Assembly: GCA_036499395.1 (NCBI GenBank)
Contig: DASYDW010000134.1
Span: 99,006 to 163,005, forward strand
Reading direction: 5' to 3'
Source: Pirellulales bacterium
GTDB taxonomy: Bacteria > Planctomycetota > Planctomycetia > Pirellulales > JACPPG01
Length of the DNA: 64,000 bases
A program made the translations under genes and the position numbers. Positions 36,204-44,131 of the stretch are shown in pieces. The stretch's first letter is position 1. Every line of letters starts with the position of its first letter. The notes under the pieces were generated by a model. That model saw nothing but the letters and a program-made list of their open reading frames with translations. It had not been told where the DNA came from and made no database searches.

Positions 36204-36315
36204 GAATTTTCCGCGTGCAGGATCGCACAGATGCTCCGGCTAACACGCTTCGTTGGTGGTGCCTGCAAGGCCGCGATGGGCGTGGCCGGTAACTAGAAAT
36301 GCGAAGGAGATCTTT

Positions 36316-36534
36316 ATGTCAGACAACAACACCAGCGAACAGGCGAAGACGGGCAAGGCCCCGAGCCACGCTGTCTATCACGTCCGCGAAATCGAGGGTC
36401 GCCAGAAATCATTCTGGACTCGCTACGGCAGTGCGTGGGCGCATGCCGACGGCAAGGGCTTCAATGTCCAACTCGAAGGGGTTCCGCTCGACGGCCGGCT
36501 CGTTCTCCGAGTGGCCTCGGAAAAGAAGGACTAA
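36316..36534 (+). CDS. Small ICE/plasmid-associated protein
   Basis: 72 residues, ATG 36316 with AAGGAGA upstream. The segment FWTRYGSAWAHADGKGFNV and LEGVPLDGRLVLR matches a small protein I recall as common on proteobacterial plasmids and ICEs, of unknown function. No membrane segment; the N-terminus is polar. First gene of the rightward cassette 36.3-38.7 kb and separated from the next by a GC-rich hairpin. Confidence 0.72.
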   Translation: MSDNNTSEQAKTGKAPSHAVYHVREIEGRQKSFWTRYGSAWAHADGKGFNVQLEGVPLDGRLVLRVASEKKD

Positions 36535-36541
36535 CCATCGA

Positions 36542-36572
36542 CCGGGCGGGCGCAGGGAAGCGCCCGCTCCGG
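36542..36572 (+). terminator. GC-rich hairpin after the first cassette gene
   Basis: GCGGGCGC (36546-36553), loop AGGGAA, GCGCCCGC (36560-36567), extended by CCGG/CCGG flanks. Followed by TTCTG only, so a partial terminator or transcript stabiliser. Confidence 0.5.
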
Positions 36573-36604
36573 TTCTGTAACTCAACTAGGAAAGGAATCA
36601 GACT

Positions 36605-36763
36605 ATGACAATGACATCCAACCCTACCGAGCACCTGCCGATCCCCGAGCTTGTTGCCCTGCTTGCAAACATCTCCGAGGGTATCGACCCTGAATTCGAC
36701 AACACGTACGAGGAACTCGAACGCGAATTCGCCGCGACTCGCCTCACCTTCGACCACATCTGA
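36605..36763 (+). CDS. Small acidic hypothetical protein
   Basis: 52 residues, ATG 36605 after AGGAAAGGA. Acidic, mostly helical (PELVALLANISEGIDPEFD, EELEREFAATRL). Same orientation and ribosome-binding pattern as its neighbours, 17 nt before the next gene. No known family. Confidence 0.5.
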   Translation: MTMTSNPTEHLPIPELVALLANISEGIDPEFDNTYEELEREFAATRLTFDHI

Positions 36764-36780
36764 CCGGAAAGGAATCCGCC

Positions 36781-37287
36781 ATGACCAAGTTGACCTTGAA
36801 TCTCAAAGACCTACTCATCGATGCCTTCGGCGCAACGGCGCAATTGCCGGCAAGCGTCGATATCGACGACCTCGTTGATTTCAACGACGTTCGCGAACAT
36901 GACGTCGACCTCCACGAACTGCTCGCCGACGAGCGAAAGATTGCCCTGATTTGGTCGATTGATGACGTAAAGGCACGCCGGCCCGATCTATGCGACGAAC
37001 AGGCCTGGCAGGTGCTGGAAAAGTTCCAGCAGCATCATGACTGCAATGCCCAAGCCATTTGGGACACGCTGGAGCAGATCGCACACGACCTCTTTGGCAC
37101 TGGCAACGCCCGGCGCGTCGAACGCTGTGCCAAAGCGCTCGACGACTACGACGAAGACGCGGACGTGGATACGAACCTCACCGATCTGCTGGCCGATGCC
37201 ATGCACTGGTGCCGCGACAAGGAGCGTGATTTTCGGCATTTGCTGGAAATCGCCGAAGAACATTTCCACGCCGAGACGAAGGCATAG
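36781..37287 (+). CDS. Hypothetical protein with WSIDDV motif (copy 1)
   Basis: 168 residues, ATG 36781 preceded by GGAAAGGA. A central block (RKIALIWSIDDVKARRPDL, QAWQVLEKFQQHHDC, DLFG) is shared with the protein encoded immediately downstream at 37297-37692, so the two are paralogues. This one has an additional C-terminal acidic half (DDYDEDADVDTNLTDLLAD and DAMHWCRDKERDF) absent from the other. Soluble, acidic. No named family recognised. Confidence 0.65.
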   Translation: MTKLTLNLKDLLIDAFGATAQLPASVDIDDLVDFNDVREHDVDLHELLADERKIALIWSIDDVKARRPDLCDEQAWQVLEKFQQHHDCNAQAIWDTLEQIAHDLFGTGNARRVERCAKALDDYDEDADVDTNLTDLLADAMHWCRDKERDFRHLLEIAEEHFHAETKA

Positions 37288-37296
37288 GAGGCGGTC

Positions 37297-37692
37297 ATGC
37301 GTACAACCAAACAATTACTAGCTCACATCGCTCGCAAACAGCTTGATGTGCCGACGCTCGATCCGCGCGACTCGAAAGCAATGAATTTTCACATCGTCAC
37401 CGTCCGCAGTCTTGCTGCGGCGCTCAAAGCTGCCTTCAAGGCGGGAACAATGTCGGCCCGCCACGACCGAGCCTCCCTGGACTTCGACCAATTGCTAGAA
37501 GAGCGCCGCCAAATTGCGATCGTCTGGAGCATTGATGACGTGCAGGAAGTCCGCTCCGATCTCAATCCGGATCAGGCATGGCAAGTCTTGCGACAGTGCC
37601 AACGCGTTCATGATTGCGAGTTTGGCATCACTTGGCAACTGATCGAGACCGTGGCCGAAGACCTCTTCGGCTCTAATCCATCCGACGAATAG
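37297..37692 (+). CDS. Hypothetical protein with WSIDDV motif (copy 2)
   Basis: 131 residues, ATG 37297 after GGAGG, nine nucleotides behind the preceding gene. It shares RRQIAIVWSIDDVQEVRSDL, QAWQVLRQCQRVHDC and DLFG with its upstream neighbour and has a different N-terminus (TVRSLAAALKAAFKAG). Tandem duplication with divergence. Function unknown; conserved Trp, Asp and His residues may form a binding surface. Confidence 0.65.
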   Translation: MRTTKQLLAHIARKQLDVPTLDPRDSKAMNFHIVTVRSLAAALKAAFKAGTMSARHDRASLDFDQLLEERRQIAIVWSIDDVQEVRSDLNPDQAWQVLRQCQRVHDCEFGITWQLIETVAEDLFGSNPSDE

Positions 37693-37701
37693 GAGAGACA
37701 A

Positions 37702-37941
37702 ATGACACGATTCAACATCGAGCAGATTACCGAGCAAGACGATACGATCTACGTGGAAATCGATCACCGATTCAATGTTGCCCTTGTCCGAACGGACACC
37801 GGCCTCGACCTTCGCGTCTATCCCGTCACGAACGGAAAGATTTGGGACTACCCGTACATTACGTTCACCGCAGACGAGTCCGAATTCGCCGAATTGGAGG
37901 CCGAGCTGTTGGCTTCTCCGGAAGAAGGAGACGGCCAATGA
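37702..37941 (+). CDS. Small hypothetical protein
   Basis: 79 residues, ATG 37702 after AGGAGAG. Beta-rich acidic protein (DDTIYVEIDHRFNVALV). The TGA overlaps the ATG of the following methyltransferase gene (ATGA), so the two are coupled. Unknown family; possibly a regulator or partner of the methyltransferase. Confidence 0.6.
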   Translation: MTRFNIEQITEQDDTIYVEIDHRFNVALVRTDTGLDLRVYPVTNGKIWDYPYITFTADESEFAELEAELLASPEEGDGQ

Positions 37942-38708
37942 ACCGGACCATCATTAATCCCTTCTACGCGGCTCGCGTCAGTGGTTTCGTTTCCAATCGA
38001 ATGAACAATCGGCCAACGCCGGTCTACACCAAGCTGCCGCTAGCTCCGATCAACGCGAGTCCCGTCCCGCACCTCACGAGCCTCTACCATAATCATCGGG
38101 CTGGCGAATACGGTGATCGCAGCTATCCGGGCAACTGCGGCGGCAATCTTATCAAAGACTTGTTGCTGTACTTCCGGCCGGGGCTGGTCTGCGACCCGAT
38201 GGCCGGTTCCGGCACCTGCCGCGACGTGTGCGAGGAGTTGAAGATCCCGTGCATGTCTGCGGACATTCATGACGGACACGACGCTTGCAATCCTGGAGGC
38301 TTCGCGCCCGCTGAGACCTTCAACTTCATTTGGGCCCACCCGGCCTACTGGAGAATGAAGCTGTATGCCGACGATTCACGCGACTTATCGCGGGCTCCGA
38401 CGCTTTCCGATTTCCTGCGCCGCTACGGCCAGTTCATACGCAACTGTGAAAAGGCCCTGAAACTAAACGGCAAGCTCGCCATCTTGATGGGCGATTACTG
38501 CGACCGCCAGGAAGGATTCGTCCCCCTCACCTTCCATACCAAGCGGCTGGCGTTTGCCGCCGGGCTTACACAAGCTTGCACCGACATCATCCGATTCACC
38601 CACGGGGCGTCGAGCAACCGCAAGGTCTACCGCTCGTCTTTCATCCCCGGACTGCATGATACGTGTATGCTATTCGAGAAAGTAGCTGAGGAATCGAGGG
38701 GCGGATGA
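37938..38708 (+). CDS. DNA methyltransferase-like protein (N6-adenine/N4-cytosine class)
   Basis: 256 residues from ATG 37938, overlapping the previous stop. The SAM-binding motif I DPMAGSGT lies at 86-93 and the catalytic-loop position is AHPAYW at 133-138, where related enzymes have (D/N/S/H)PP(Y/F). So the second Pro is Ala here. The N-terminal SLYHNHRAGEYGDRSYPGN segment and GKLAILMGDYCD (motif V-VI-like) agree with the family. No restriction enzyme is adjacent, so it is an orphan; on mobile elements such enzymes usually mask the DNA from host restriction, which pairs well with ArdC. Activity is uncertain because of the changed catalytic motif. Confidence 0.78.
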   Translation: MNRTIINPFYAARVSGFVSNRMNNRPTPVYTKLPLAPINASPVPHLTSLYHNHRAGEYGDRSYPGNCGGNLIKDLLLYFRPGLVCDPMAGSGTCRDVCEELKIPCMSADIHDGHDACNPGGFAPAETFNFIWAHPAYWRMKLYADDSRDLSRAPTLSDFLRRYGQFIRNCEKALKLNGKLAILMGDYCDRQEGFVPLTFHTKRLAFAAGLTQACTDIIRFTHGASSNRKVYRSSFIPGLHDTCMLFEKVAEESRGG

Positions 38709-38795
38709 CATGTTGACCGGCATCCACTGCGGATTTCGATTTACATTCGGCATGACTTGCGGCAATCTTCAAGGAGAGTGTGAACGGAGGCACCC

Positions 38796-39020
38796 ATGAC
38801 GGTTTCGCATAAGGACATCGACTATACGCAGCTTTCGCCGGCCGAGCGCATCCTGCTCGCTCAGGAACTCTGGGACAGTGTGATTGCCGCTAAACGGGCA
38901 CCCGCCACAACGCCTGAACAACGCGCCGAGGTGGAACGCCGCATGACGCTGGCCGACCTTGGCCAGATGCCAAGCCGCCCGTGGGCGGATATCAGAGCGG
39001 CAAAGCCGCCGAAGGAATGA
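38796..39020 (+). CDS. Antitoxin of a ParE/RelE-type addiction module
   Basis: 74 residues, ATG 38796 behind GGAGG. The pattern LSPAERILLAQELWDSV, followed by PEQRAEVERRM and a short C-terminus with SRPWADIR, is the hallmark of the small addiction-module antitoxins (TIGR02574 type). Its TGA overlaps the toxin ATG (ATGA). It should bind and neutralise the downstream toxin and repress its own promoter. Confidence 0.85.
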   Translation: MTVSHKDIDYTQLSPAERILLAQELWDSVIAAKRAPATTPEQRAEVERRMTLADLGQMPSRPWADIRAAKPPKE

Positions 39021-39331
39021 GACTTCCGCTTACCTTACTCGACTGTGCCGAGGCCGACATCGCTCACGCGGTGAGCTGGTACGATCGCCAGGTGCCGGGC
39101 CTCGGTGACTCATTTTATTCGCACGTGGCACGCACGCTCGACGCCATCGAGCAGTTTCCGGCAAGCTACCAACAAGATTTCGGCATGGTCCGCCGTGCAA
39201 TTACGCACCGCTTCCCTTTTGCCGTCTACTACCGGATACTCACCGACACCGTTCAGGTCGTCGCCATACTCGGTTGCCATCTTGACCCCTCGGCCATTCG
39301 TTCCCGGCTCACCGACGAGCCGCGGCATTGA
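39017..39331 (+). CDS. ParE/RelE-superfamily toxin
   Basis: 104 residues from ATG 39017, coupled to the antitoxin. AHAVSWYDRQVPGLGDSF, IEQFPASYQ and RRAITHRFPFAVYYRI followed by VVAILGCHLDP are diagnostic of the ParE/RelE toxin fold. ParE members poison DNA gyrase, RelE members cut mRNA at the ribosome; which applies cannot be decided here. The longer in-frame start at 38981 lies inside the antitoxin and is rejected. Confidence 0.85.
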   Translation: MRLPLTLLDCAEADIAHAVSWYDRQVPGLGDSFYSHVARTLDAIEQFPASYQQDFGMVRRAITHRFPFAVYYRILTDTVQVVAILGCHLDPSAIRSRLTDEPRH

Positions 39332-39366
39332 CGCCTGGCTCGCTTGCCGCGGCCAGTCAGCATGAT

Positions 39367-39568
39367 ATTTTCACGGTGAAAAATGCCCGCTATTAGGACG
39401 GCGCTGCCCCAATGCTGGACAGTCGTCCGACTGATTTTCACGGTGAAAAATCCCTGCCTGCCGAGGCACAACCCCTGAGTGAGTTGACTGCCTGAAAATG
39501 CAACCTGCGGTGCAACTTCGTTGCAGACGTCTTCCCTAAGCGGTGCTTAGAATTGTTTCACCGTGAAA
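39367..39568. repeat. Three copies of a palindromic TTTCAC-N-GTGAAA site
   Basis: The 18-mer ATTTTCACGGTGAAAAAT is present at 39367-39384 and exactly again at 39434-39451. A third, shorter copy with the central base complementary is at 39556-39568 (TTTCACCGTGAAA). Between the first two lies a CAGTCG/CGACTG hairpin. A related core, TTCACCGTGAA, is at 7161-7171 beside the recombinase. These may be operator, iteron or recombination sites. Confidence 0.6.
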
Positions 39569-39569
39569 G

Positions 39570-39793
39570 TGGATTCGGGCCGCTCCAACCTCGACATCAA
39601 GATATGACCACGAGCGCCGACCTGGCACGGAACATGTTCCCTCCTCGGACGCATCGAACGACATTTAGGTATTGCAAGCCGTGCAAATAGGCCTTGCCGG
39701 CACAGCCATGCCCTCTTGCGCGTCTCCGACTAAGGTGCATCTTGTCCCTGACCAACGATCGAGACCAGTCGACATTTCGCCAACAAAAACAGC
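39570..39793. other. Intergenic region
   Basis: About 225 bp right of the repeats; no gene or hairpin recognised. Confidence 0.35.
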
Positions 39794-40132
39794 TCAATGA
39801 TGAATTAGTTCAAAGAATGAGATAGTCGAAAGCTGCAAGTAGTCTATCAATAGGAATCCGTATCCGTGGCCTACGTACCGTGCAGTCTCATCTCCTTGGG
39901 TTGCAGATACATCGACAGGATATGACTCTTTGGATTTAGACCCGGTAAAGTAACATTCAAGAATCTGTCCCAAGGCATTCCCCTTGACGTAGTACTTTGC
40001 TCCACCCCCATTCAAGATCACTTCATAAGTCTTGGCTGTCAGTGCTGCTTGCGCGGTCACTGCATTTCCAAAATCGATACCGGGAAATAGCGATTTCCGC
40101 TTATCGCTCCATTCGGCTTCCGTCAATGGCAT
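39794..40132 (-). CDS. Hypothetical protein
   Basis: 112 residues, ATG 40132 preceded by GGAG. Starts MPLTEAEWSDKRKSLFPG; a beta-rich middle (YEVILNGGGAKYYVKGN) and a hydrophobic C-terminal stretch (YGFLLIDYLQLSTISFF). AT-richer than the adjoining genes. No family recognised. Begins the accessory island between the palindromic repeats and the IS200-like element. Confidence 0.5.
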   Translation of the reverse strand: MPLTEAEWSDKRKSLFPGIDFGNAVTAQAALTAKTYEVILNGGGAKYYVKGNALGQILECYFTGSKSKESYPVDVSATQGDETARYVGHGYGFLLIDYLQLSTISFFELIHH

Positions 40133-40199
40133 CGCTTAAGCTCCTTTTGATACACCACATCATCCAAGCCCGGACATCTTCAACGTCATAGCTAATCGG

Positions 40200-40830
40200 G
40201 CTGTGTAATGCAAATCCGAAGCTGCGCCACTGGAGAGTTAATGGATGTCCCGTAGGCACTTAAGTGAAAAGCGACCGGGCGATTCCCACGACCACGCGCG
40301 CTTTTTGTTATGATCGCGAGATGGAAAAGTACCGCACTGGCTCGCACAGTCGATTTGACCTGAAGTACCATTTTGTGTGGATCACAAAGTATCGGAAGCC
40401 GGTTCTGGTCGACGCGGTGGGAATTCGGCTCCCCGAGTTGGTGCGCGAGGTTTGTCGAAGCAACGAGATTGAGATCATCGAAAGATCGGTGTCTCCCGAC
40501 CATGTGCATGTGCTGCTGTCTTGTCCGCCGAATCTGTCACCAAGCAAGATTATGCAGTACATCAAGGGCAAAAGCTCCCGAAAGTTGCTGATGGAGTTCC
40601 GGCACCTGCAAAAGGCGTTCCGGGGGCGGCATTTGTGGGCCCGCGGCTACTCCGTGGCATCCAGCGGCAACGTCACGGACGGGGTGATCCAAGAATACAT
40701 CCGCCAGCAGGACGGCACCGAGCCAGACGACGGTGGCGGCAATTTCCGCATTACCAAATCGTGAGCGAAGGACTTCTAGTCCGTAGTTCACGATTCTCCT
40801 TCAACCTACCGGCTTCCAGTCGGTAGTAGT
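40200..40830 (+). mobile_element. IS200-like element (solo tnpA) with hairpin ends
   Basis: About 0.6 kb; boundaries approximate. On the right, behind the gene, are GGACT-TCT-AGTCC (40769-40781) and CTACCG (40806-40811) pairing with CGGTAG (40821-40826), the subterminal hairpins expected for IS200/IS605-type single-strand transposition. The left hairpin was not located with confidence. There is no tnpB. Alternatively it is a domesticated REP-type tnpA. Confidence 0.55.
40321..40764 (+). CDS. tnpA: IS200/IS605-type Y1 transposase TnpA
   Basis: 147 residues from ATG 40321 (MEKYRTGSHS). The HUH metal-binding motif HVHVLLS is at 61-67 and the catalytic tyrosine is Tyr126 in VIQEYIRQQ. ITKYRKPVL and LWARGYSVASSG match the family. 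Such enzymes cut and join single-stranded DNA as dimers. All key residues are intact, so the protein should be active. A longer frame upstream of 40321 lacks a ribosome-binding site. Confidence 0.9.
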   Translation: MEKYRTGSHSRFDLKYHFVWITKYRKPVLVDAVGIRLPELVREVCRSNEIEIIERSVSPDHVHVLLSCPPNLSPSKIMQYIKGKSSRKLLMEFRHLQKAFRGRHLWARGYSVASSGNVTDGVIQEYIRQQDGTEPDDGGGNFRITKS

Positions 40831-41339
40831 TCAGTCTTGTCCAAACGCTGCTACCTCATAAATGGGGAATGTCGTGTCAAACAAGGCCGAACGCGACGAT
40901 CAGGACAGTGTCGGCGCATAGTCGGCGGGGTCCGGCGAAATCATTGGGCCATGTCCCCCCATCTCCGGGCAGTGAAAATCAACCCCGAAGATGGGCGGCG
41001 GGGCTGGAGATGGGCATCCGCAGCCTGGAGGTCCGATGGCTATTCGGACTGGCTGCTTTGCACGGGAACGCTGCCAAAGTCGTGCAACGGGCATTGTGTC
41101 CGAGGCGGCAGGACCACTACATTTTCGATCCCCGGATAAAAGCCCAAGGCCGTAGTACGCTTCTGATTTTGGAATGCCCTGTCCGAAGAGTACGTGCGGT
41201 CCGGCTCAGCCGTAACCAGCCTATAACAGGCTAAAATCCAAAATAATGCTCCCATACAAACCGCCATTTCTCAGATAGATAAGGAGTATTACACTACCTC
41301 GCACGCCCATCAAAATACACTTCCTGGAACGAATTCCAA
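40831..41339. other. Intergenic region
   Basis: About 500 bp. Several short frames exist on both strands, none protein-like. No repeats or strong hairpins noticed. Confidence 0.35.
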
Positions 41340-41936
41340 ATGGCACTGACCGAAAATGGACGGTGGCTTGTTGGCGGCGGGTGCGCCGTCGCTGCGTTCG
41401 CCCTCACCTTTCTCGTTGGGCGATGTGATCGAGACGACGACAAGGACGACAGAAAAAACTCGGAGGAAGTGCGCCTATTAATAGTCGGCTTTCGCGTCGA
41501 GAACGGAAGGCCTGCCCTGACGGTCAAGAATCACTCTTCATCCGATCCCGCAATCATTTCCGAAGTGACCTTCGATATTTACGACCGCGCAACGCTGAAG
41601 CGCATTGAGGCAAAGCATCCAAAGCCGAAAGAATACATGGCAGGTGATGACAACACGCGCAACGAGGTCGTGTTTACCAAATCCACATGGTCCGGTGACG
41701 GTAACCAATACTCATTCTACATGAGACCCGGGGTCCACGTGCCGCCTAAGAAGGTGAACGATTTTCCATTGTCGATCCATATGCCCCTCTGGTCAGATGA
41801 CAAGTTTACGGGGACAGTCGAAATCGGGTATTTGGTTGAAAAGGGCGGCGCGTACCTTACGGACTACGCGCGGAAAGAGGGCGTGACGATTCGAGGAGAC
41901 CATTTCGAAAATCGCCGGCGTGCGCCACGCAAATAA
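41340..41936 (+). CDS. Hypothetical single-pass membrane protein
   Basis: 198 residues. An N-terminal helix (WLVGGGCAVAAFALTFLVG, about 9-27) anchors the protein, followed by an acidic-basic linker (RCDRDDDKDDRKNSEE) and a beta-rich exoplasmic domain starting LLIVGFRVENGRPALTVKN, which resembles an immunoglobulin-like fold. Nineteen nucleotides separate it from the next membrane protein, so the two are probably cotranscribed. No family recognised. Confidence 0.6.
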   Translation: MALTENGRWLVGGGCAVAAFALTFLVGRCDRDDDKDDRKNSEEVRLLIVGFRVENGRPALTVKNHSSSDPAIISEVTFDIYDRATLKRIEAKHPKPKEYMAGDDNTRNEVVFTKSTWSGDGNQYSFYMRPGVHVPPKKVNDFPLSIHMPLWSDDKFTGTVEIGYLVEKGGAYLTDYARKEGVTIRGDHFENRRRAPRK

Positions 41937-41955
41937 TTTCAAAGCGAGGCAGTGA

Positions 41956-42651
41956 ATGAGTCGTTTAGTGATAGGGATCGTTTCGCTACTTCTCGCGGGA
42001 TGCGCGGCCTTCTTCGCATTCTACCAGTGGCCAGCCACGAAAGAGATATCGTACGAATGGCCATCTTGGGTTGTTGAGAAGCAAGTCAAGAGCTTCATGT
42101 ACCGAACAGAGGATGGAAAATCGCGAGTTGGTCAAATCACAATCGACACCCCGAAAGCAGTTTTTGAGCAGAAGACAATTCGGCTGGTACCGACTGTACG
42201 CGACATCGTTGGGGCCTGTCTGTTGGTAGGACTCGCGATTGCGTTCTTGGTGAATCTGGGGTTTCAGATGGTATTGCATTATCGTGACAAATGGTCTGGT
42301 GCACGCAATACAGCAGCCGCAAGGGAGAATGCGAATAATTTCAATCAGCAAATGTGGCTTGTCGCAGGTGCAGTTGGAATACTGATTACGGGCGCAACGT
42401 CAAACGACAGCAACGAATTGCAGATAATGCGGTTGGAATTGGAAGCGATACGTGGCGCTATTCTTCATGTCGCTGCCACGCCACCGCAGTCGAATGGGCG
42501 GGCCATCTACCCGCCCGAGCCACAGGCTCCGCCAATCGTGCCCGCAGACCCGCCAAATCTTCCAGATTTGCCAGAGCCGACAGATGCGCCCTCGTTAATG
42601 CAATCTTTGCCATTCCCCGCGCCACGGCAAGAGCGCGCTACACCGAACTAG
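41956..42651 (+). CDS. Hypothetical membrane protein with proline-rich tail
   Basis: 231 residues, ATG 41956 after GAGG. Hydrophobic segments at about 4-24, 86-107 and 132-148. The first contains LLLAGC, a possible lipobox. The C-terminal 60 residues are Pro-rich (YPPEPQAPPIVPADPPNLP), as in cell-envelope linkers. It follows the protein at 41340 with short spacing. Unknown function. Confidence 0.6.
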   Translation: MSRLVIGIVSLLLAGCAAFFAFYQWPATKEISYEWPSWVVEKQVKSFMYRTEDGKSRVGQITIDTPKAVFEQKTIRLVPTVRDIVGACLLVGLAIAFLVNLGFQMVLHYRDKWSGARNTAAARENANNFNQQMWLVAGAVGILITGATSNDSNELQIMRLELEAIRGAILHVAATPPQSNGRAIYPPEPQAPPIVPADPPNLPDLPEPTDAPSLMQSLPFPAPRQERATPN

Positions 42652-42765
42652 AACAGTATCGGGTTGCGCCACATTGCCGGCACGCGTTGGGGCAAGCGCA
42701 TCTACCTCGACATGGACCGACTCCGCGAAGGGAAGCAGCCCACGGATGAAGTAGCGATCGCGTAA
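42652..42765 (+). pseudogene. Short orphan coding remnant
   Basis: A stop-bounded frame of 37 codons reading GLRHIAGTRWGKRIYLDMD then RLREGKQPTDEVAIA and a stop. Protein-like, but without a start codon; it looks like the C-terminus of a lost gene. Weak evidence. Confidence 0.25.
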
Positions 42766-42777
42766 ACTGGCGAACTT

Positions 42778-42801
42778 TTTATTCCCCCTAAGGGGAATAA
42801 A
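42778..42801. terminator. Perfect 10-bp hairpin
   Basis: TTTATTCCCC (42778-42787), loop CTAA, GGGGAATAAA (42792-42801). Flanked by A/T tracts on both sides inside the stem, so it could terminate transcripts in either direction; it ends the membrane-protein pair. Confidence 0.65.
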
Positions 42802-43090
42802 GGCACACTAAAACCAACGAGAACCAACCCAGTTCCAGGCACTACCCAAAATCAATTGTGCGCAACTCCTATGAAGCCGGGTATGTCAAATGCTCCAGAT
42901 GAGTGGTTCCAAGCTCCTATTCAAGCTCTCGCGATATATAGTCCGCTTCGCGGGCCTATTCAGCTATGCAGCGCCTCCCATTCTTGACGTCGGAACTCGG
43001 AGTTCCACATGCGCACCGGGATGACACTGACCAATCATGCTGGACTCGATGGATTTTCGACAGTTCTGGGATTCCTCGGACCAGCCACTC
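42802..43090. other. Intergenic region left of the IS110 pseudogene
   Basis: About 290 bp; no gene seen. Part of it is probably the non-coding end of the IS110-type element. Confidence 0.35.
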
Positions 43091-44131
43091 TCACGCCCGC
43101 CCGGGACGTCGCCAATCGGTCTGATCGCGGAGCATTGCCCAACAACAGATTAGGATTCGACGCGCCACAGCCACTACTGCGATTTTCTTCCGGGTCTTCG
43201 CCCCACGGCAAACCCGGTCGAAGATCTCTTCGAACCAAGTGTTGTAGCGGCGCATCATCCAGCCGACCTCTACAAGCACCGCTCTCAGAAGCGAATTTCC
43301 TCGACACGTGATCCGTCCTTGGCGTGACATCGTTCCTGATTCGTACTGCTTGGGAACTAGGCCTGCGTAGGCGCCCAATTGCTTTGCGGTTCGAAAGCGG
43401 TGGGGGTCGTCGACGATTGCCACGACCAGCTACCCTAACCGTGGACCCACACCCGGAATGGTTCGCAATTGACGAACCCGCTCATCAGCGGCGGCAACTT
43501 CGTCGAGCTTAGCTTCGACCAGGTCGACGAGCTGTTCGACCTCCTGGAGTGCCCTCTGCTCCAGGGACAACTGCATCCGCCACAATTCGATGGTACCTGC
43601 CTGATTGACCGTTGACGTGTACGTGTCCAGCTTTTCAAGCGTCTTCTTCGTCCAGCCGGCGCGACCCGACGGCCAGGTAATACCTTGCTGGTCGAGTATC
43701 GACCGAATGCTATTCTTGATAGCGGTCCGCCGCGTCACTAGCGCATGCCGGTACGTAATCATGTTCCGCCACTGGCGGGTCGCCTTCCCTGGCATATGCA
43801 CAGTAGGAAGACTGCCCATCTCCGACATTTGCGCCAGTCGTAGCGCGTCGTCTCGATCAGTCTTGCGCCGTACGTTCTTCCAACGCCACGCTTCGTGGTG
43901 CGGATTGGCTACTTGCAACTCAATTTTCAGCGACTCACTGAGGTCGGCGATCCATCCCGCTTGGGCTCCGATCTCGATCACGAGGCGGTCTGGTGTCACC
44001 TCCAAAAGCAATTCTCGAATAGCAGCGGGAGTTGTCGCTACCGTCCGATAGAAGAACTCGCCGTCAGCCGAGTTAAGCAGGCATGCTACGCTCTTGAACT
44101 TGCCCAGGTCGATCGCCAGAATCTTCGCCAC
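43091..44131 (-). pseudogene. IS110-family transposase with in-frame stop
   Basis: GTG start at 44131 (VAKILAIDLGK). The DEDD RuvC-like domain shows LAIDLGKFKSV, VIEIGAQAGWIAD and KTDRDDALRL; the C-terminal Transposase_20 domain shows TIPGVGP and, after the break, DDPHRFRTAKQLGAYAGLVP and RQGRITCRGNSLLR. Reading is interrupted by a TAG at about 43430 (PRLG-stop-LVVAIVDDP), and the frame is unchanged on both sides, so this is a nonsense mutation, not a frameshift. The full product would be about 346 residues, normal for IS110. Bridge RNA would be encoded in the flanking non-coding end; I cannot delimit it. Confidence 0.85.

Noticed and set aside
39340..39600. CRISPR array from the repeated 18-mer
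   Set aside because: Only two exact copies, palindromic, spacing 67 and 122 bp, and no cas genes; not an array.
43009..43311. 100-codon + strand frame
   Set aside because: Opposite the IS110 transposase C-terminus.
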